The notes below the pieces were generated by a model. The model was not told the origin of the DNA. It was given only the letters and a program-made list of their open reading frames with translations, and made no database searches. The position numbers and the translations under genes were made by a program. From contig JAQVYD010000016.1 of NCBI GenBank assembly GCA_028709105.1, forward strand, positions 1 through 15,886: a stretch of DNA of 15,886 nt. The letters run 5' to 3'. The stretch comes from Clostridia bacterium. GTDB taxonomy: Bacteria; Bacillota; Peptococcia; DRI-13; DTU073. Positions 1 to 6,891 of the stretch are shown piece by piece; position 1 is the stretch's first letter, and each line of letters opens with the position of its first letter.

Positions 1-2
1 TG

Positions 3-89
3 TGTGATGATCGGGATCTGAATATGACGAAATTTTATGAAGAAGTTAGCAGCTTAGAACTAAAATTAGAAATACGTAAAAGCAAGTAA
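3..89 (+). CDS. 3' end of an unidentified CDS (partial)
   Basis: One frame stays open from the window edge to a TAA at 87-89 and encodes 28 charged residues ending ...EIRKSK. The lysine/glutamate-rich tail looks like a plausible protein C-terminus, but it is too short to assign a family. The other two plus-strand frames hit stops within the first 20 bases. It could be chance; the only support is the open frame and its position upstream of a promoter-bearing gap. Confidence 0.35.
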   Translation, partial: CDDRDLNMTKFYEEVSSLELKLEIRKSK

Positions 90-161
90 TTCTAAGATTT
101 AAGAAGAAAATCTAATTCTGGAGTGTCCATTTTATCGGGGAAGCCTCAGTTCACATAGCTG

Positions 162-190
162 TTGTAATTTATCTTGTTTTAGCATATACT
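162..190 (+). promoter_or_regulatory. Putative sigma-A promoter of the antitoxin-toxin pair
   Basis: A -35-like TTGTAA (162-167) and a -10-like TATACT (185-190) are separated by 17 bp, about 50 bp upstream of the antitoxin ATG. The rest of the 90-239 gap shows nothing else I can support. Confidence 0.5.
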
Positions 191-239
191 GAAAGTAGGA
201 ATAGTAGGAAATATCCCACAAGAGAAGGAGCGAAACAAC

Positions 240-512
240 ATGAATGTACCCATGATTGATAACGCAAAAATAATGTCCAAAGGACAGGTTACAATACCAA
301 AGGAAATCCGAAATCTTTTAAAGGTCTCTGAGGGAGACCGAGTAACGTTCATCTGCGAAGGCGATTATGCCATTGTGATGAACGCAAATCTCTACGCTAT
401 GCGTACCCTGCAAAAGGAAATGAGCGGGGAATTTGAAAAAGCAGGAATTAACAGCGAAAAAGATATTATGAGCTTAGTCCGCGACGTCAGGGCGGAGATT
501 GAGGGTTTATGA
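240..512 (+). CDS. AbrB/SpoVT-type antitoxin (MazE-like swapped-hairpin fold)
   Basis: This 90-aa protein has an N-terminal SpoVT-AbrB DNA-binding domain at roughly residues 10-52, seen as the motif KIMSKGQVTIPKEIRNLL followed by GDRVTF. Such proteins dimerise, bind the promoter of their own operon and, in toxin-antitoxin pairs, neutralise the partner through their C-terminal helix; here residues 55-90 are helical and charged. The start is supported by AAGGAG at 225-230 about 9 bases before the ATG. The stop overlaps the ATG of the following PIN gene (ATGA), the coupling typical of antitoxin-toxin pairs. Family assignment is firm; the partner relationship is inferred from context, and the partner is broken here. 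Confidence 0.88.
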   Translation: MNVPMIDNAKIMSKGQVTIPKEIRNLLKVSEGDRVTFICEGDYAIVMNANLYAMRTLQKEMSGEFEKAGINSEKDIMSLVRDVRAEIEGL

Positions 513-823
513 GAACACATCAAGTAATAAAGGTAATGCTTGATACGAATGTGCTGATCTCCGCTATTTATAATTCAAGCGGCACAACTTTTCAGGCGTT
601 CAGGAAAGCTTCAGAGCCGCCATGCGTTCTGGTACTTTGCGATCAAGTCATTGACGAGCTTCGCCGTATTTTCAATCGCAAATTTCCGACTAAGATTCAA
701 GCGATGGAGCGCTTTCTTTCGATCGCGCATTATGACTTGGTCACACTCACATCCGAGGACTCTCCAATTCTATCAAGGGTGCGTATTTGCTCTAGTGGAC
801 GTTTTCCGCAAAGCGCTGGATGA
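509..823 (+). pseudogene. PIN-domain toxin, truncated and fused to unrelated sequence
   Basis: Residues 8-88 look like a PIN-domain ribonuclease of the type found with AbrB-like antitoxins: strand-plus-acid motif VMLDTNVLISAIY (Asp12), the helix CDQVIDELRRIF (Glu50) and DSPIL at 84-88. In intact family members this is followed by a TGDKDFL-type segment that supplies the remaining metal-binding acids. Here the similarity stops at about base 772 and the frame runs through 16 meaningless residues to a stop. The last two acids of the active site are therefore missing and nuclease activity is unlikely. The ATG overlaps the antitoxin stop, so translation was coupled. The downstream bases belong to a different, more GC-rich gene in another frame, so this is a deletion or recombination junction rather than a simple point frameshift. 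Confidence 0.75.
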
Positions 824-1034
824 CGGTAAAATCACCGAGAAGGAAAAAGGCCTTTGGAACTTTGTCCTGTCCGCATACGGTAGCGGCGAATTCTCCACCA
901 AACAGCTCGAGCGTGACTTCGGCAACGCCGCTTACGCCACGATACGCGGTTTCGTTCTTAAGTTTGAGGAACTCGGTCTGCTGGCGGCGCAGAAGTATGG
1001 CCACAAGGTCAAATATTCGGTACCGGTCAGATAA
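775..1034 (+). pseudogene. 3' remnant of an unidentified gene (winged-helix-like C-terminus)
   Basis: From about 780 the third forward frame becomes protein-like: FALVDVFRKALDDGK, then a helical, charged stretch ending in KYSVPVR before TAA at 1032-1034. The segment around TKQLERDF...YATIRGFVLKFEELGLL reads like a winged helix: helix, turn, recognition helix and wing. Codon use is visibly more G+C-rich at third positions than the neighbours (runs such as ggcaacgccgcttacgcc), suggesting a different origin. There is no start codon or ribosome-binding site of its own at the junction; upstream in this frame it only reads antisense to sense of the PIN gene. I do not recognise the parent family. 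It is best read as a fossil left by the event that truncated the PIN gene. Confidence 0.5.
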
Positions 1035-1053
1035 ATCGCCGGTTTTTGCTTTA

Positions 1054-2364
1054 TTACGCTTGATATTTTGTGTTCTTTCCCACCCCGGTTTTATTAAGTA
1101 TTCCGGCATTAACCATCTTTTGTAAGATCCCCAATGCTCTTGTTTGTCCTACCTTTAAGAGAGTCTGGGCTTCCTGACGGGTAATGCTTCCTTGTTTGGT
1201 GACCCCATCCAAGACTAACCGGAACTGCGCATCGGTGATAATGGGGGCCGCCTTATGGGCAGCAACAGAGGACTCAGCATAATTCAGATTAGGCAAAATA
1301 GTTTGGAAAGCACCGTTTGTTGCTTTGAACATGGGTTTCGTCTTACTGTTTTGGTAGCCGGAGAGAATTTTGGAGATTCCTGTACCATAAGCTTCCAGAT
1401 ACTTTAAGTGATAGAGCAGCTTGACCAGTTTTTCATTGCGTGGCTGTGAGATCCCCAGCATAATGTCCTCAAGGGATAAGCCATTGACTAAGCCTCCCAA
1501 GGAAACAAACTCCATCCGGTCGTCATAAATATTGATAAACGTGCTGCCGCTGAAAGCATATTCTCGATGGACTATGGCATTCAAGAGCGTTTCGCGCAGG
1601 ACCTCAGGGGGATAATCACCTTTATCCAGACGTTCTAACCCCTGAAAGAGGGCTTCGGTTTTGTTAAATAGATCAAGATAAGTGTAAACATCAGTTACTT
1701 GTTTGAGTAAAGAGCCGGAAAACTCTTGCCGGTCTTGCAAGAGGCTTTTGTCAGAGCCTTGAAAGCAAGCAACTTTAATTGTATGCAGACATTGTTCCGA
1801 AAGCAACAAGCCGAGGTTTGTGTATAGTCCATCTGTGCTTTGCAGACCGAGGGCAATCATTTGTGATGGTTCAAGGTGGAGATTCTGTTTTTTTAGCTCA
1901 GTTGACAGATATTCAAAGGTTAGGTCTTGCCTTAGGGAACGTCTTTGCTCATAAGCATCCCCACCGGTTTCTTTAATCATTTGTTGAATTGCCTTTTCTG
2001 AAGCCGGTATAGATGCACTGCCTTGGCGCACATAAACGCCGGATGGTGTTAGCCCTTTGTCACTGAGATAATAGGGGCGAGCCACTCCCCGTTGTACCGA
2101 AATTTTAATAATTTCCCGTTCCTTTATTTTTTCGATAACGGAGGAGGCAAAAGGGGTAAGATCCGGTTTGATTGTATGCCGGATAATGTCAACAACTTGT
2201 AATAATACGTTACCGGGTTGCTCTGCTCCCAGCACATTTTTATTGTGGTCAATGCCGATATAAATTGTGCCGCCTTGGGTATTGGCAAAAGCAACAATTT
2301 CTTTTTTAATGTCGGCAGTAAATTCTTGCTTAAATTCTGTATTAAGATCCCTGGTAAAAGGCAT
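1054..2364 (-). CDS. AlbA_2 (Schlafen-type) / RecG-like C-terminal domain protein, putative regulator
   Basis: This 436-aa protein begins with an AlbA_2 (Schlafen AlbA-like) domain at about residues 5-125, seen in EFKQEF, IVAFANTQGGTIYIGI and GVYVRQGSAS. The middle and C-terminal part, about 230-365, matches the ATP-binding-fold region found in RecG-like transcriptional regulators, with ETLLNAIVHREY as the N-box-like helix and the segment LEAYGTGI. A C-terminal winged helix (about 380-436, ITRQEAQTLLKVGQTRALGIL) completes the usual architecture and length. Members are generally annotated as ATP-dependent transcriptional regulators; AlbA_2 domains bind nucleic acid and some Schlafen relatives cut RNA. 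The start is backed by GAGGTGAG just upstream on the minus strand. The repeat-rich region directly upstream is a natural candidate for its binding site, but that is inference. Confidence 0.85.
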   Translation of the reverse strand: MPFTRDLNTEFKQEFTADIKKEIVAFANTQGGTIYIGIDHNKNVLGAEQPGNVLLQVVDIIRHTIKPDLTPFASSVIEKIKEREIIKISVQRGVARPYYLSDKGLTPSGVYVRQGSASIPASEKAIQQMIKETGGDAYEQRRSLRQDLTFEYLSTELKKQNLHLEPSQMIALGLQSTDGLYTNLGLLLSEQCLHTIKVACFQGSDKSLLQDRQEFSGSLLKQVTDVYTYLDLFNKTEALFQGLERLDKGDYPPEVLRETLLNAIVHREYAFSGSTFINIYDDRMEFVSLGGLVNGLSLEDIMLGISQPRNEKLVKLLYHLKYLEAYGTGISKILSGYQNSKTKPMFKATNGAFQTILPNLNYAESSVAAHKAAPIITDAQFRLVLDGVTKQGSITRQEAQTLLKVGQTRALGILQKMVNAGILNKTGVGKNTKYQA

Positions 2365-2392
2365 AATCTCACCTCTCTAACGTTCTCGCCCT

Positions 2393-2443
2393 CACTCTAT
2401 CACATACTAACAGTGTTAGCAAGCGTTAGTATGTGATAGAGTG
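2393..2443. repeat. Perfect 19-bp inverted repeat, possible operator or hairpin
   Basis: The arms at 2393-2411 (CACTCTATCACATACTAAC) and 2425-2443 are exact reverse complements, separated by 13 bases. The repeat sits about 30 bp upstream of the start codon of the minus-strand AlbA_2 gene, where an autoregulatory operator would be expected. There is no T-run after either arm, so a terminator is unlikely. The arm contains GTGATAGAGTG and the loop contains GTGTTAGCAAG, both variants of the unit of the neighbouring tandem array. Confidence 0.8.
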
Positions 2444-2477
2444 GCTCTAGCCCAATAATAACGGGCATTAGGGCGGC

Positions 2478-2642
2478 GTGAGAAAGAGTGTGAGCAAGAG
2501 TGTAAGCAAGGTGTTAGCAGAGTGATAGAAAGGTGATAGAAAGACGCTGACTCAATAGCAGCAAGCAATTAAGACAGTGATAGAAAGGTGATAGAACGGT
2601 GATAGAAAGTGTGAGAACGAGTGTGAGAAAAGTGTTAGAATA
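2478..2642 (+). repeat. 11-bp tandem repeat array (consensus GTGATAGAAAG)
   Basis: Clear units start at 2478, 2488, 2500, 2511, 2522, 2533, 2577, 2588, 2599, 2609, 2621 and 2632. They are variants of GTGATAGAAAG such as GTGTTAGCAGA, GTGTGAGAACG and GTGTAAGCAAG. The gap between 2533 and 2577 is exactly four periods and contains decayed units, and first to last start is 154 bp, 14 periods of 11. The last unit runs into the stop codon of the minus-strand TraX gene. The period is close to one DNA helical turn, so every copy would face the same side of the helix. No reading frame is kept, since 11 is not a multiple of three, so this is not coding. Confidence 0.85.
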
Positions 2643-3240
2643 TTTTGCTGAGGAGAAGAAGAAAGGCTAGGTGCAAAGGATAAAAGGCTCGGTAAAAAAG
2701 GCGGGCCTTCCCGCTTAAGAGGCGGTTTTTCTCTTTTTTAATCAGGATAGTGGGGAGAACGCTGAATAGTTGCACTTGCCAACCATAGAGGAAGAAATAA
2801 ATAATATTTAAAAGATTATGCCGCCAAATAATCCTTTTGTTGACCTGATAAATGAGCATTAAAATCAAGGCGTAAATTCCGTAATCGAAATCGCCTATTT
2901 CTAGACCGCAAGCAACTAAGGGGATGACCAGATACTTCAACTTACTCTTTGTTTGGTCATGGTATTTCAGCAATAACAGGCAAACGAGGAAGGTAAAGAC
3001 AACATTTAAGCCGTAAGTATGAAAAAGCGGCATATAGAAAACTTGACTTACTACGGCAATCAAGGTAAGCCGCCCCAGATACCTTTTAAAATTGCGGGTA
3101 TATTTATAACCTTGGACGATGCCATATGTATATAAAGGCATGGCGATTCTGCCAATAATTCTGAACCAGATTTGTTCAGGGAAAAAAGCGGCTCCGAGAT
3201 GATCGATGAACATGGTTAGCATCGCGATTATTTCAAACAT
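2635..3240 (-). CDS. TraX family membrane protein
   Basis: This 201-aa, strongly hydrophobic protein has about six membrane segments and the TraX N-terminal signature: IIAMLTMFIDHLGAAFFP at 4-21, then RIIGRIAMPLYTYGIVQGY and the YTRNFKRYLGRL loop. F-plasmid TraX acetylates the N-terminus of pilin; chromosomal Bacillota copies are of unknown substrate, presumably acyl transfer to a surface protein or polymer in the membrane. Length is slightly short but within the family range. The ATG is preceded on its strand by AAAGGG about 7 bases away. It is transcribed away from the surface-protein block and towards the AlbA_2 gene. Its relation to the secreted proteins further along is speculative. Confidence 0.85.
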   Translation of the reverse strand: MFEIIAMLTMFIDHLGAAFFPEQIWFRIIGRIAMPLYTYGIVQGYKYTRNFKRYLGRLTLIAVVSQVFYMPLFHTYGLNVVFTFLVCLLLLKYHDQTKSKLKYLVIPLVACGLEIGDFDYGIYALILMLIYQVNKRIIWRHNLLNIIYFFLYGWQVQLFSVLPTILIKKEKNRLLSGKARLFYRAFYPLHLAFLLLLSKIF

Positions 3241-3250
3241 CTAAACACCC

Positions 3251-3279
3251 TTTTCATTTGGATAATAATGAGATATAAT
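3251..3279 (+). promoter_or_regulatory. Putative promoter of the DUF5305-kinase-regulator operon
   Basis: TTTTCA (3251-3256) and TATAAT (3274-3279) are 17 bp apart, pointing towards the DUF5305-like gene. It would leave a leader of about 130-160 bases. The -35 is weak (4 of 6). Confidence 0.4.
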
Positions 3280-3446
3280 AAGAGTTAGCTAATTGGTATA
3301 AATTGTCTAATATCGAAAAAATGTTGCCACTATTCTAAAACAATCATAGCAGAAAAGGATATTTTTAGAAAGCCTGAAGTAAGAAGAGGGGAAAACTCAA
3401 AAAACAGCTTACTGTGTCAGATAATGGGGTAAAGGATGGGGGACAA

Positions 3447-4547
3447 GTGGGCAAACATATTAAAAGGAAAAGGCAACCGGGATTGCTGGGACTCGTTTTT
3501 ATGCTTTGGATAGTTTTTTCTGTGTTGGCTGTGCGGACATGGCAAAAACCGCTGATACAAGAAGAAATAATCAAGGAAAACTCTATCGCGTGGACAAGTA
3601 ATTATGATTATGTGGTGGAGGTGAAGCCGTGCACTTTGTATCCTGAGGGGGGAGCGCAAAATGCCACCGCAACAATTTTCCCCACGATTACGAAAAAGAT
3701 CACTGTCAGCGTAGAAATGGAATTGAGTGCGGAAAAACCTGTAAGTGCCCAAGGGAGTTATCAGTTGATTTCCCGAATAACGGCAGAGGATTTATGGACG
3801 AAAGATTTTCCGCTTACCGCCAAGAAGAATTTTGCGGTTCAAGGGAAAAGGGGCAACGTAATTAAGGAAGAGGTTGTTTTAGACTTGGAGGAAATCCAAG
3901 AGTTTATTGCTCAAGTAGAAAAAGAGACGGGGAATAGCAGGCGTACATATTCTTTAGCGGTGAAACCGGAGCTAAGCGGAACACTTGTCTATAATCAGGA
4001 AACGCTTCCCTTGCGGGAAGATAATGCTTTGCGCTTTACTTATGAGTCCAGTGAAATAAAAGTAGAGGGAGAACGGAATTTTGCCACTGCTTTGTTTTTT
4101 GAGAAAAAAGCCAAAAAACTACAAAGTTTTGTTTTGGCAGGAAAGAGCTTCCCTTTGGCCGGGGCGAGAAGGTTATTGACGGGGTTGTCCTTCTTTTTTT
4201 TAGTATTGTGGGTGTATCAGGCACGGCAACATCAGCTCATCAAAAAAAGCTGGCGGGAAAGCCGGCAAATAAGTGAAAAATATGGTTCTCGTTTAATCTC
4301 TGTGGCGGAAGAAGTGAACATCTGCGGGAAAACCAAGGTACGCTTAAAATCTTTTCATTCCCTGTTGCAAATCGCGGATGAACGGGAATTGCCTATTTTT
4401 GAATTTTATTCCGGCGGTTTTAAAGTAGTTTATTTTGTACCTGATCGTGATTATATCTATGCTTATCTTGTGGAGGAACAGTTAACAACAAAGCCGGTTG
4501 CAGCTAAGGCGGAGAAGCGAATGGGAAGCAGGAGTGTTCATGGATAA
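3447..4547 (+). CDS. DUF5305-like membrane protein with large ectodomain
   Basis: A basic N-terminus (KHIKRKR) leads into a first membrane segment (LLGLVFMLWIVFSVLAV). A roughly 200-residue extracytoplasmic region follows, rich in beta-strand patterns (YDYVVEVKP, TVSVEMELSA, SLAVKPELSGTL). A second membrane segment (LLTGLSFFFLVLWVYQA) precedes a cytoplasmic tail of about 105 residues. This topology and its position next to a signal peptidase and secreted paralogs match DUF5305 proteins, which occur mainly in archaea and some Bacillota; function is unknown. The frame extends back to a GTG at 3414, but that codon lacks a ribosome-binding site, whereas GTG at 3447 follows AAAGGA at 3431-3436. 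First gene of an operon; its last 8 bases overlap the kinase start. Confidence 0.7.
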   Translation: MGKHIKRKRQPGLLGLVFMLWIVFSVLAVRTWQKPLIQEEIIKENSIAWTSNYDYVVEVKPCTLYPEGGAQNATATIFPTITKKITVSVEMELSAEKPVSAQGSYQLISRITAEDLWTKDFPLTAKKNFAVQGKRGNVIKEEVVLDLEEIQEFIAQVEKETGNSRRTYSLAVKPELSGTLVYNQETLPLREDNALRFTYESSEIKVEGERNFATALFFEKKAKKLQSFVLAGKSFPLAGARRLLTGLSFFFLVLWVYQARQHQLIKKSWRESRQISEKYGSRLISVAEEVNICGKTKVRLKSFHSLLQIADERELPIFEFYSGGFKVVYFVPDRDYIYAYLVEEQLTTKPVAAKAEKRMGSRSVHG

Positions 4548-6255
4548 GGAAATATTTATTTATGATAACAAGGACAAGATTATTAAAATAATGGGTGCGT
4601 ATCGCTATTTATCCTGGGCGCTTACTTCCTTTTTTTACTGTTGGGCGTGGCCTTCTGTCGATATTTCTTTAAAAGCGGGAATAGTCGTAGTTCTTTTCTT
4701 GGAAGCAGTTCTTGTGAACACCTTATATTTTCGGTGTATAGAAAAGACGTTGTGTCTGCGGAACTTGGTTGTTGTGGAAACAATAGGTATCGCCTTGCTT
4801 TTAGTCCCCACCGGAGGGGTTGATAGTCCTTTCCTTTGGTATGCTTTAAATCCTATCTTTATTGCTACCGGTTTTTTAAAAATTTTCCATCCATGGCTTC
4901 TTTTTGCTCTTTATTTTGTTTCGATCATGTGGGAAGCGATAGTCTTTGAACAACATCTTTCTTTTCTCGCTATGTTTAGTGAGCATTATCAATTAATAAT
5001 AGTTTTTATTTTAGTAATTTTAGCCGGTCAGCTAATCGTCCGTTTAATTAAAAATGTAGGCGAACAAGCGGACGCTTTGCGAGAGCAAAGTGAACAGTTA
5101 GGCGAGGCCAATCAAAATTTACAAATTGCCAATAAGAAAATCCAGCAAGCCATGAATCTAATGCTCTCTCTTTATCAAGCGATTGAGGCTTTTCATAATC
5201 AGGATGAGGAGAAAGCTTTAGCGCAAACCTTTGCTGATTATGCTGCGAGATTGACGGAAACAAGGTTAGCCTTTTTTTGGCATAAAGGTGTAGAAGCAGA
5301 AGATGAAGGATATTTAATCCTTCATTCTACAGAGGACAAAGTTAGAAAAAAGGAGTTGGCAGATTTTTTGCAAAAGGCAGAGCCCCTGTTTGACGAACAG
5401 AAAAACCCGCAGAGAATTACGCTGAAGAATAAAGATTTATTGGTGGCGGTAATAAAAACACCCGTGGGAAACTACGGTTTAATAGGGATTGAGATTACGT
5501 CAACCATCTCTGAAGAGATCTTCGCCTTTCTAAAACAGATCCTGCTTTTTTTAGTAGAGTTATATACAATTGTTTTGGAACGTCTTAAGTTGACCGAAGT
5601 AAACGAAAAATTATTGGTAGCAGAAGAACAGAACAGAATCGCCAATGAGATTCACGATAGTGTCAATCAAAGAATTTATAGTATGGTTTGCGCTTTATAT
5701 ACGCTTAAAGAAAAAAGCCGTCGCCAAAACAATGAAGAGCTGGCGGTAATGCTGGGAACGCTTGAGGAAACGGCTGTCGCTACCCTTAAGGAATTGCGCT
5801 CTTCTGTTTATGGTTATAGTTTGCAAAAGGATGGTGAAAAAGTCTTTTTTATCAGTATCAGAAAATATTTGGAAAGCGTGTCTTATCTTAATAAAATCAA
5901 GGTAACCACAACTTTTATCGGTGAGGAAGAAAGATTATCGCCGGCGCTGAAAAAGGTTATTTACCGGATTATTTGTGAGGCAGCAGGCAATGCTTTGCGC
6001 CACGGGCATTGTACCAAGCTGGAAGTAGTGTTAGCGATAGGCGGGGCCGAGGTTAATTTATTAATTAAAGATAATGGGCAGGGGTTTGATGTCGGTTTAC
6101 TGCAGGATGAGAAAAAAAGGGGCTTAGGGATTCATAATATGCAATTCCTGGTGCAGAAAGAGCAGGGCACTTTTCAGATTAATAGCTCGGCAAAGCAAGG
6201 CACGGAAGTTAAGATTGAGTTTCCTTTAAAAACCATTTACGATAAGGAGGCTTGA
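4540..6255 (+). CDS. Membrane sensor histidine kinase, HisKA_3 (NarL/DesK) type
   Basis: This 571-aa kinase (counted from the ATG at 4540) has about six N-terminal membrane segments (residues ~15-165) with only short external loops. A coiled coil (EQADALREQSEQLGEANQNL) and a GAF-like middle region follow. The HisKA_3 dimerisation domain has the phospho-acceptor at His372 in NEIHDSVNQR. The ATPase domain has the N-box at Asn484 (EAAGNALRHGH) and G-boxes DNGQGFD and RGLGIHNM. Lack of a large sensor ectodomain suggests it senses the membrane or an intramembrane partner; its tight overlap with the DUF5305-like gene makes that protein a candidate sensor or cofactor (inference). The frame opens earlier at a TTG (4498), but ATG 4540 has AGGAG six bases upstream and fits the 8-bp overlap. 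Confidence 0.9.
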   Translation: MDKEIFIYDNKDKIIKIMGAYRYLSWALTSFFYCWAWPSVDISLKAGIVVVLFLEAVLVNTLYFRCIEKTLCLRNLVVVETIGIALLLVPTGGVDSPFLWYALNPIFIATGFLKIFHPWLLFALYFVSIMWEAIVFEQHLSFLAMFSEHYQLIIVFILVILAGQLIVRLIKNVGEQADALREQSEQLGEANQNLQIANKKIQQAMNLMLSLYQAIEAFHNQDEEKALAQTFADYAARLTETRLAFFWHKGVEAEDEGYLILHSTEDKVRKKELADFLQKAEPLFDEQKNPQRITLKNKDLLVAVIKTPVGNYGLIGIEITSTISEEIFAFLKQILLFLVELYTIVLERLKLTEVNEKLLVAEEQNRIANEIHDSVNQRIYSMVCALYTLKEKSRRQNNEELAVMLGTLEETAVATLKELRSSVYGYSLQKDGEKVFFISIRKYLESVSYLNKIKVTTTFIGEEERLSPALKKVIYRIICEAAGNALRHGHCTKLEVVLAIGGAEVNLLIKDNGQGFDVGLLQDEKKRGLGIHNMQFLVQKEQGTFQINSSAKQGTEVKIEFPLKTIYDKEA

Positions 6256-6258
6256 AAA

Positions 6259-6891
6259 ATGATGAGAATTGTCATTGTTGATGACCATCCTTTAGTGAGA
6301 CAAGGGATTATCGCACTTTTATCCCTTGAAGAAGAAGTAGAAGTAGTTGGAGAGGCAGCTACCTGCAGCGAGGCCGTACAGCTTATTCAAAAACAGCAGC
6401 CGGATTTGGCTGTAGTTGATTTGCGCTTGGGCGACGGAGCGGAAGGTTCGGGGTTAGATGTAGTAAAGTCTTGCCGTGAACAGGGACCGGATTGTAAGTT
6501 TATCATTTTAACCTCCTCGGTGAGCACAATCGATTTCCAAAAAGCTTGTGCCGTTGGGATAGAAGGGTATCTGCTTAAAGAGGCTTTCCCGGAAGAATTG
6601 CTGATGGCTATTAAATTAGTAGGGAAAGGAAGAAAATGCTTCGATCCTAATTTAATGGAAACAGTAATGTGTAAAAAGGATAATTCTTGGGAAAAGTTGA
6701 CAGCCAAAGAGCAAGAGGTGCTGTTATTATTAGCTGAAGGTTTGACGAATCGGGAGATTGCGGAAAAGCTGTACATTAGCGAGTCTACAGTAAAGAAACA
6801 TGTCAGTCAGGTTCTGGCTAAGTTAGAGTTAGGTGATCGAACGAAGGCCGCTGTTTATGCTTATGGTCAAGGGCTGATTGGCAACAATTAA
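6259..6891 (+). CDS. LuxR/NarL-family response regulator
   Basis: This 210-aa protein has a receiver domain (about 1-120) with the acidic pocket DD at 8-9, phospho-acceptor Asp54 in VVDLRLGD, Thr85 and Lys107. The C-terminal LuxR-type helix-turn-helix at about 147-205 reads LTAKEQEVLLLLAEGLTNREIAEKL then STVKKHVSQVL. The start has AAGGAGG at 6244-6250, inside the kinase tail, and lies four bases after the kinase stop, so the two form an operon and a cognate pair. Probable targets are the upstream regions of the secreted paralogs, where a conserved GGTACTAAAGT motif resembles the inverted-heptamer sites of this family (inference). Its TAA overlaps the stop of the convergent signal peptidase gene. 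Confidence 0.93.
   Translation: MMRIVIVDDHPLVRQGIIALLSLEEEVEVVGEAATCSEAVQLIQKQQPDLAVVDLRLGDGAEGSGLDVVKSCREQGPDCKFIILTSSVSTIDFQKACAVGIEGYLLKEAFPEELLMAIKLVGKGRKCFDPNLMETVMCKKDNSWEKLTAKEQEVLLLLAEGLTNREIAEKLYISESTVKKHVSQVLAKLELGDRTKAAVYAYGQGLIGNN

Noticed and set aside
651..779. Open frame running upstream of the 3' remnant from 651
   Set aside because: It is the out-of-frame shadow of the PIN gene; only the part after about 775 looks like protein.
2124..2372. Second minus-strand open frame over the start of the AlbA_2 gene
   Set aside because: It overlaps the well-supported AlbA_2 N-terminus in another frame and has no family signature.
2478..2642. CRISPR array
   Set aside because: Units are 11 bp, contiguous without spacers, and there are no cas genes in the window.
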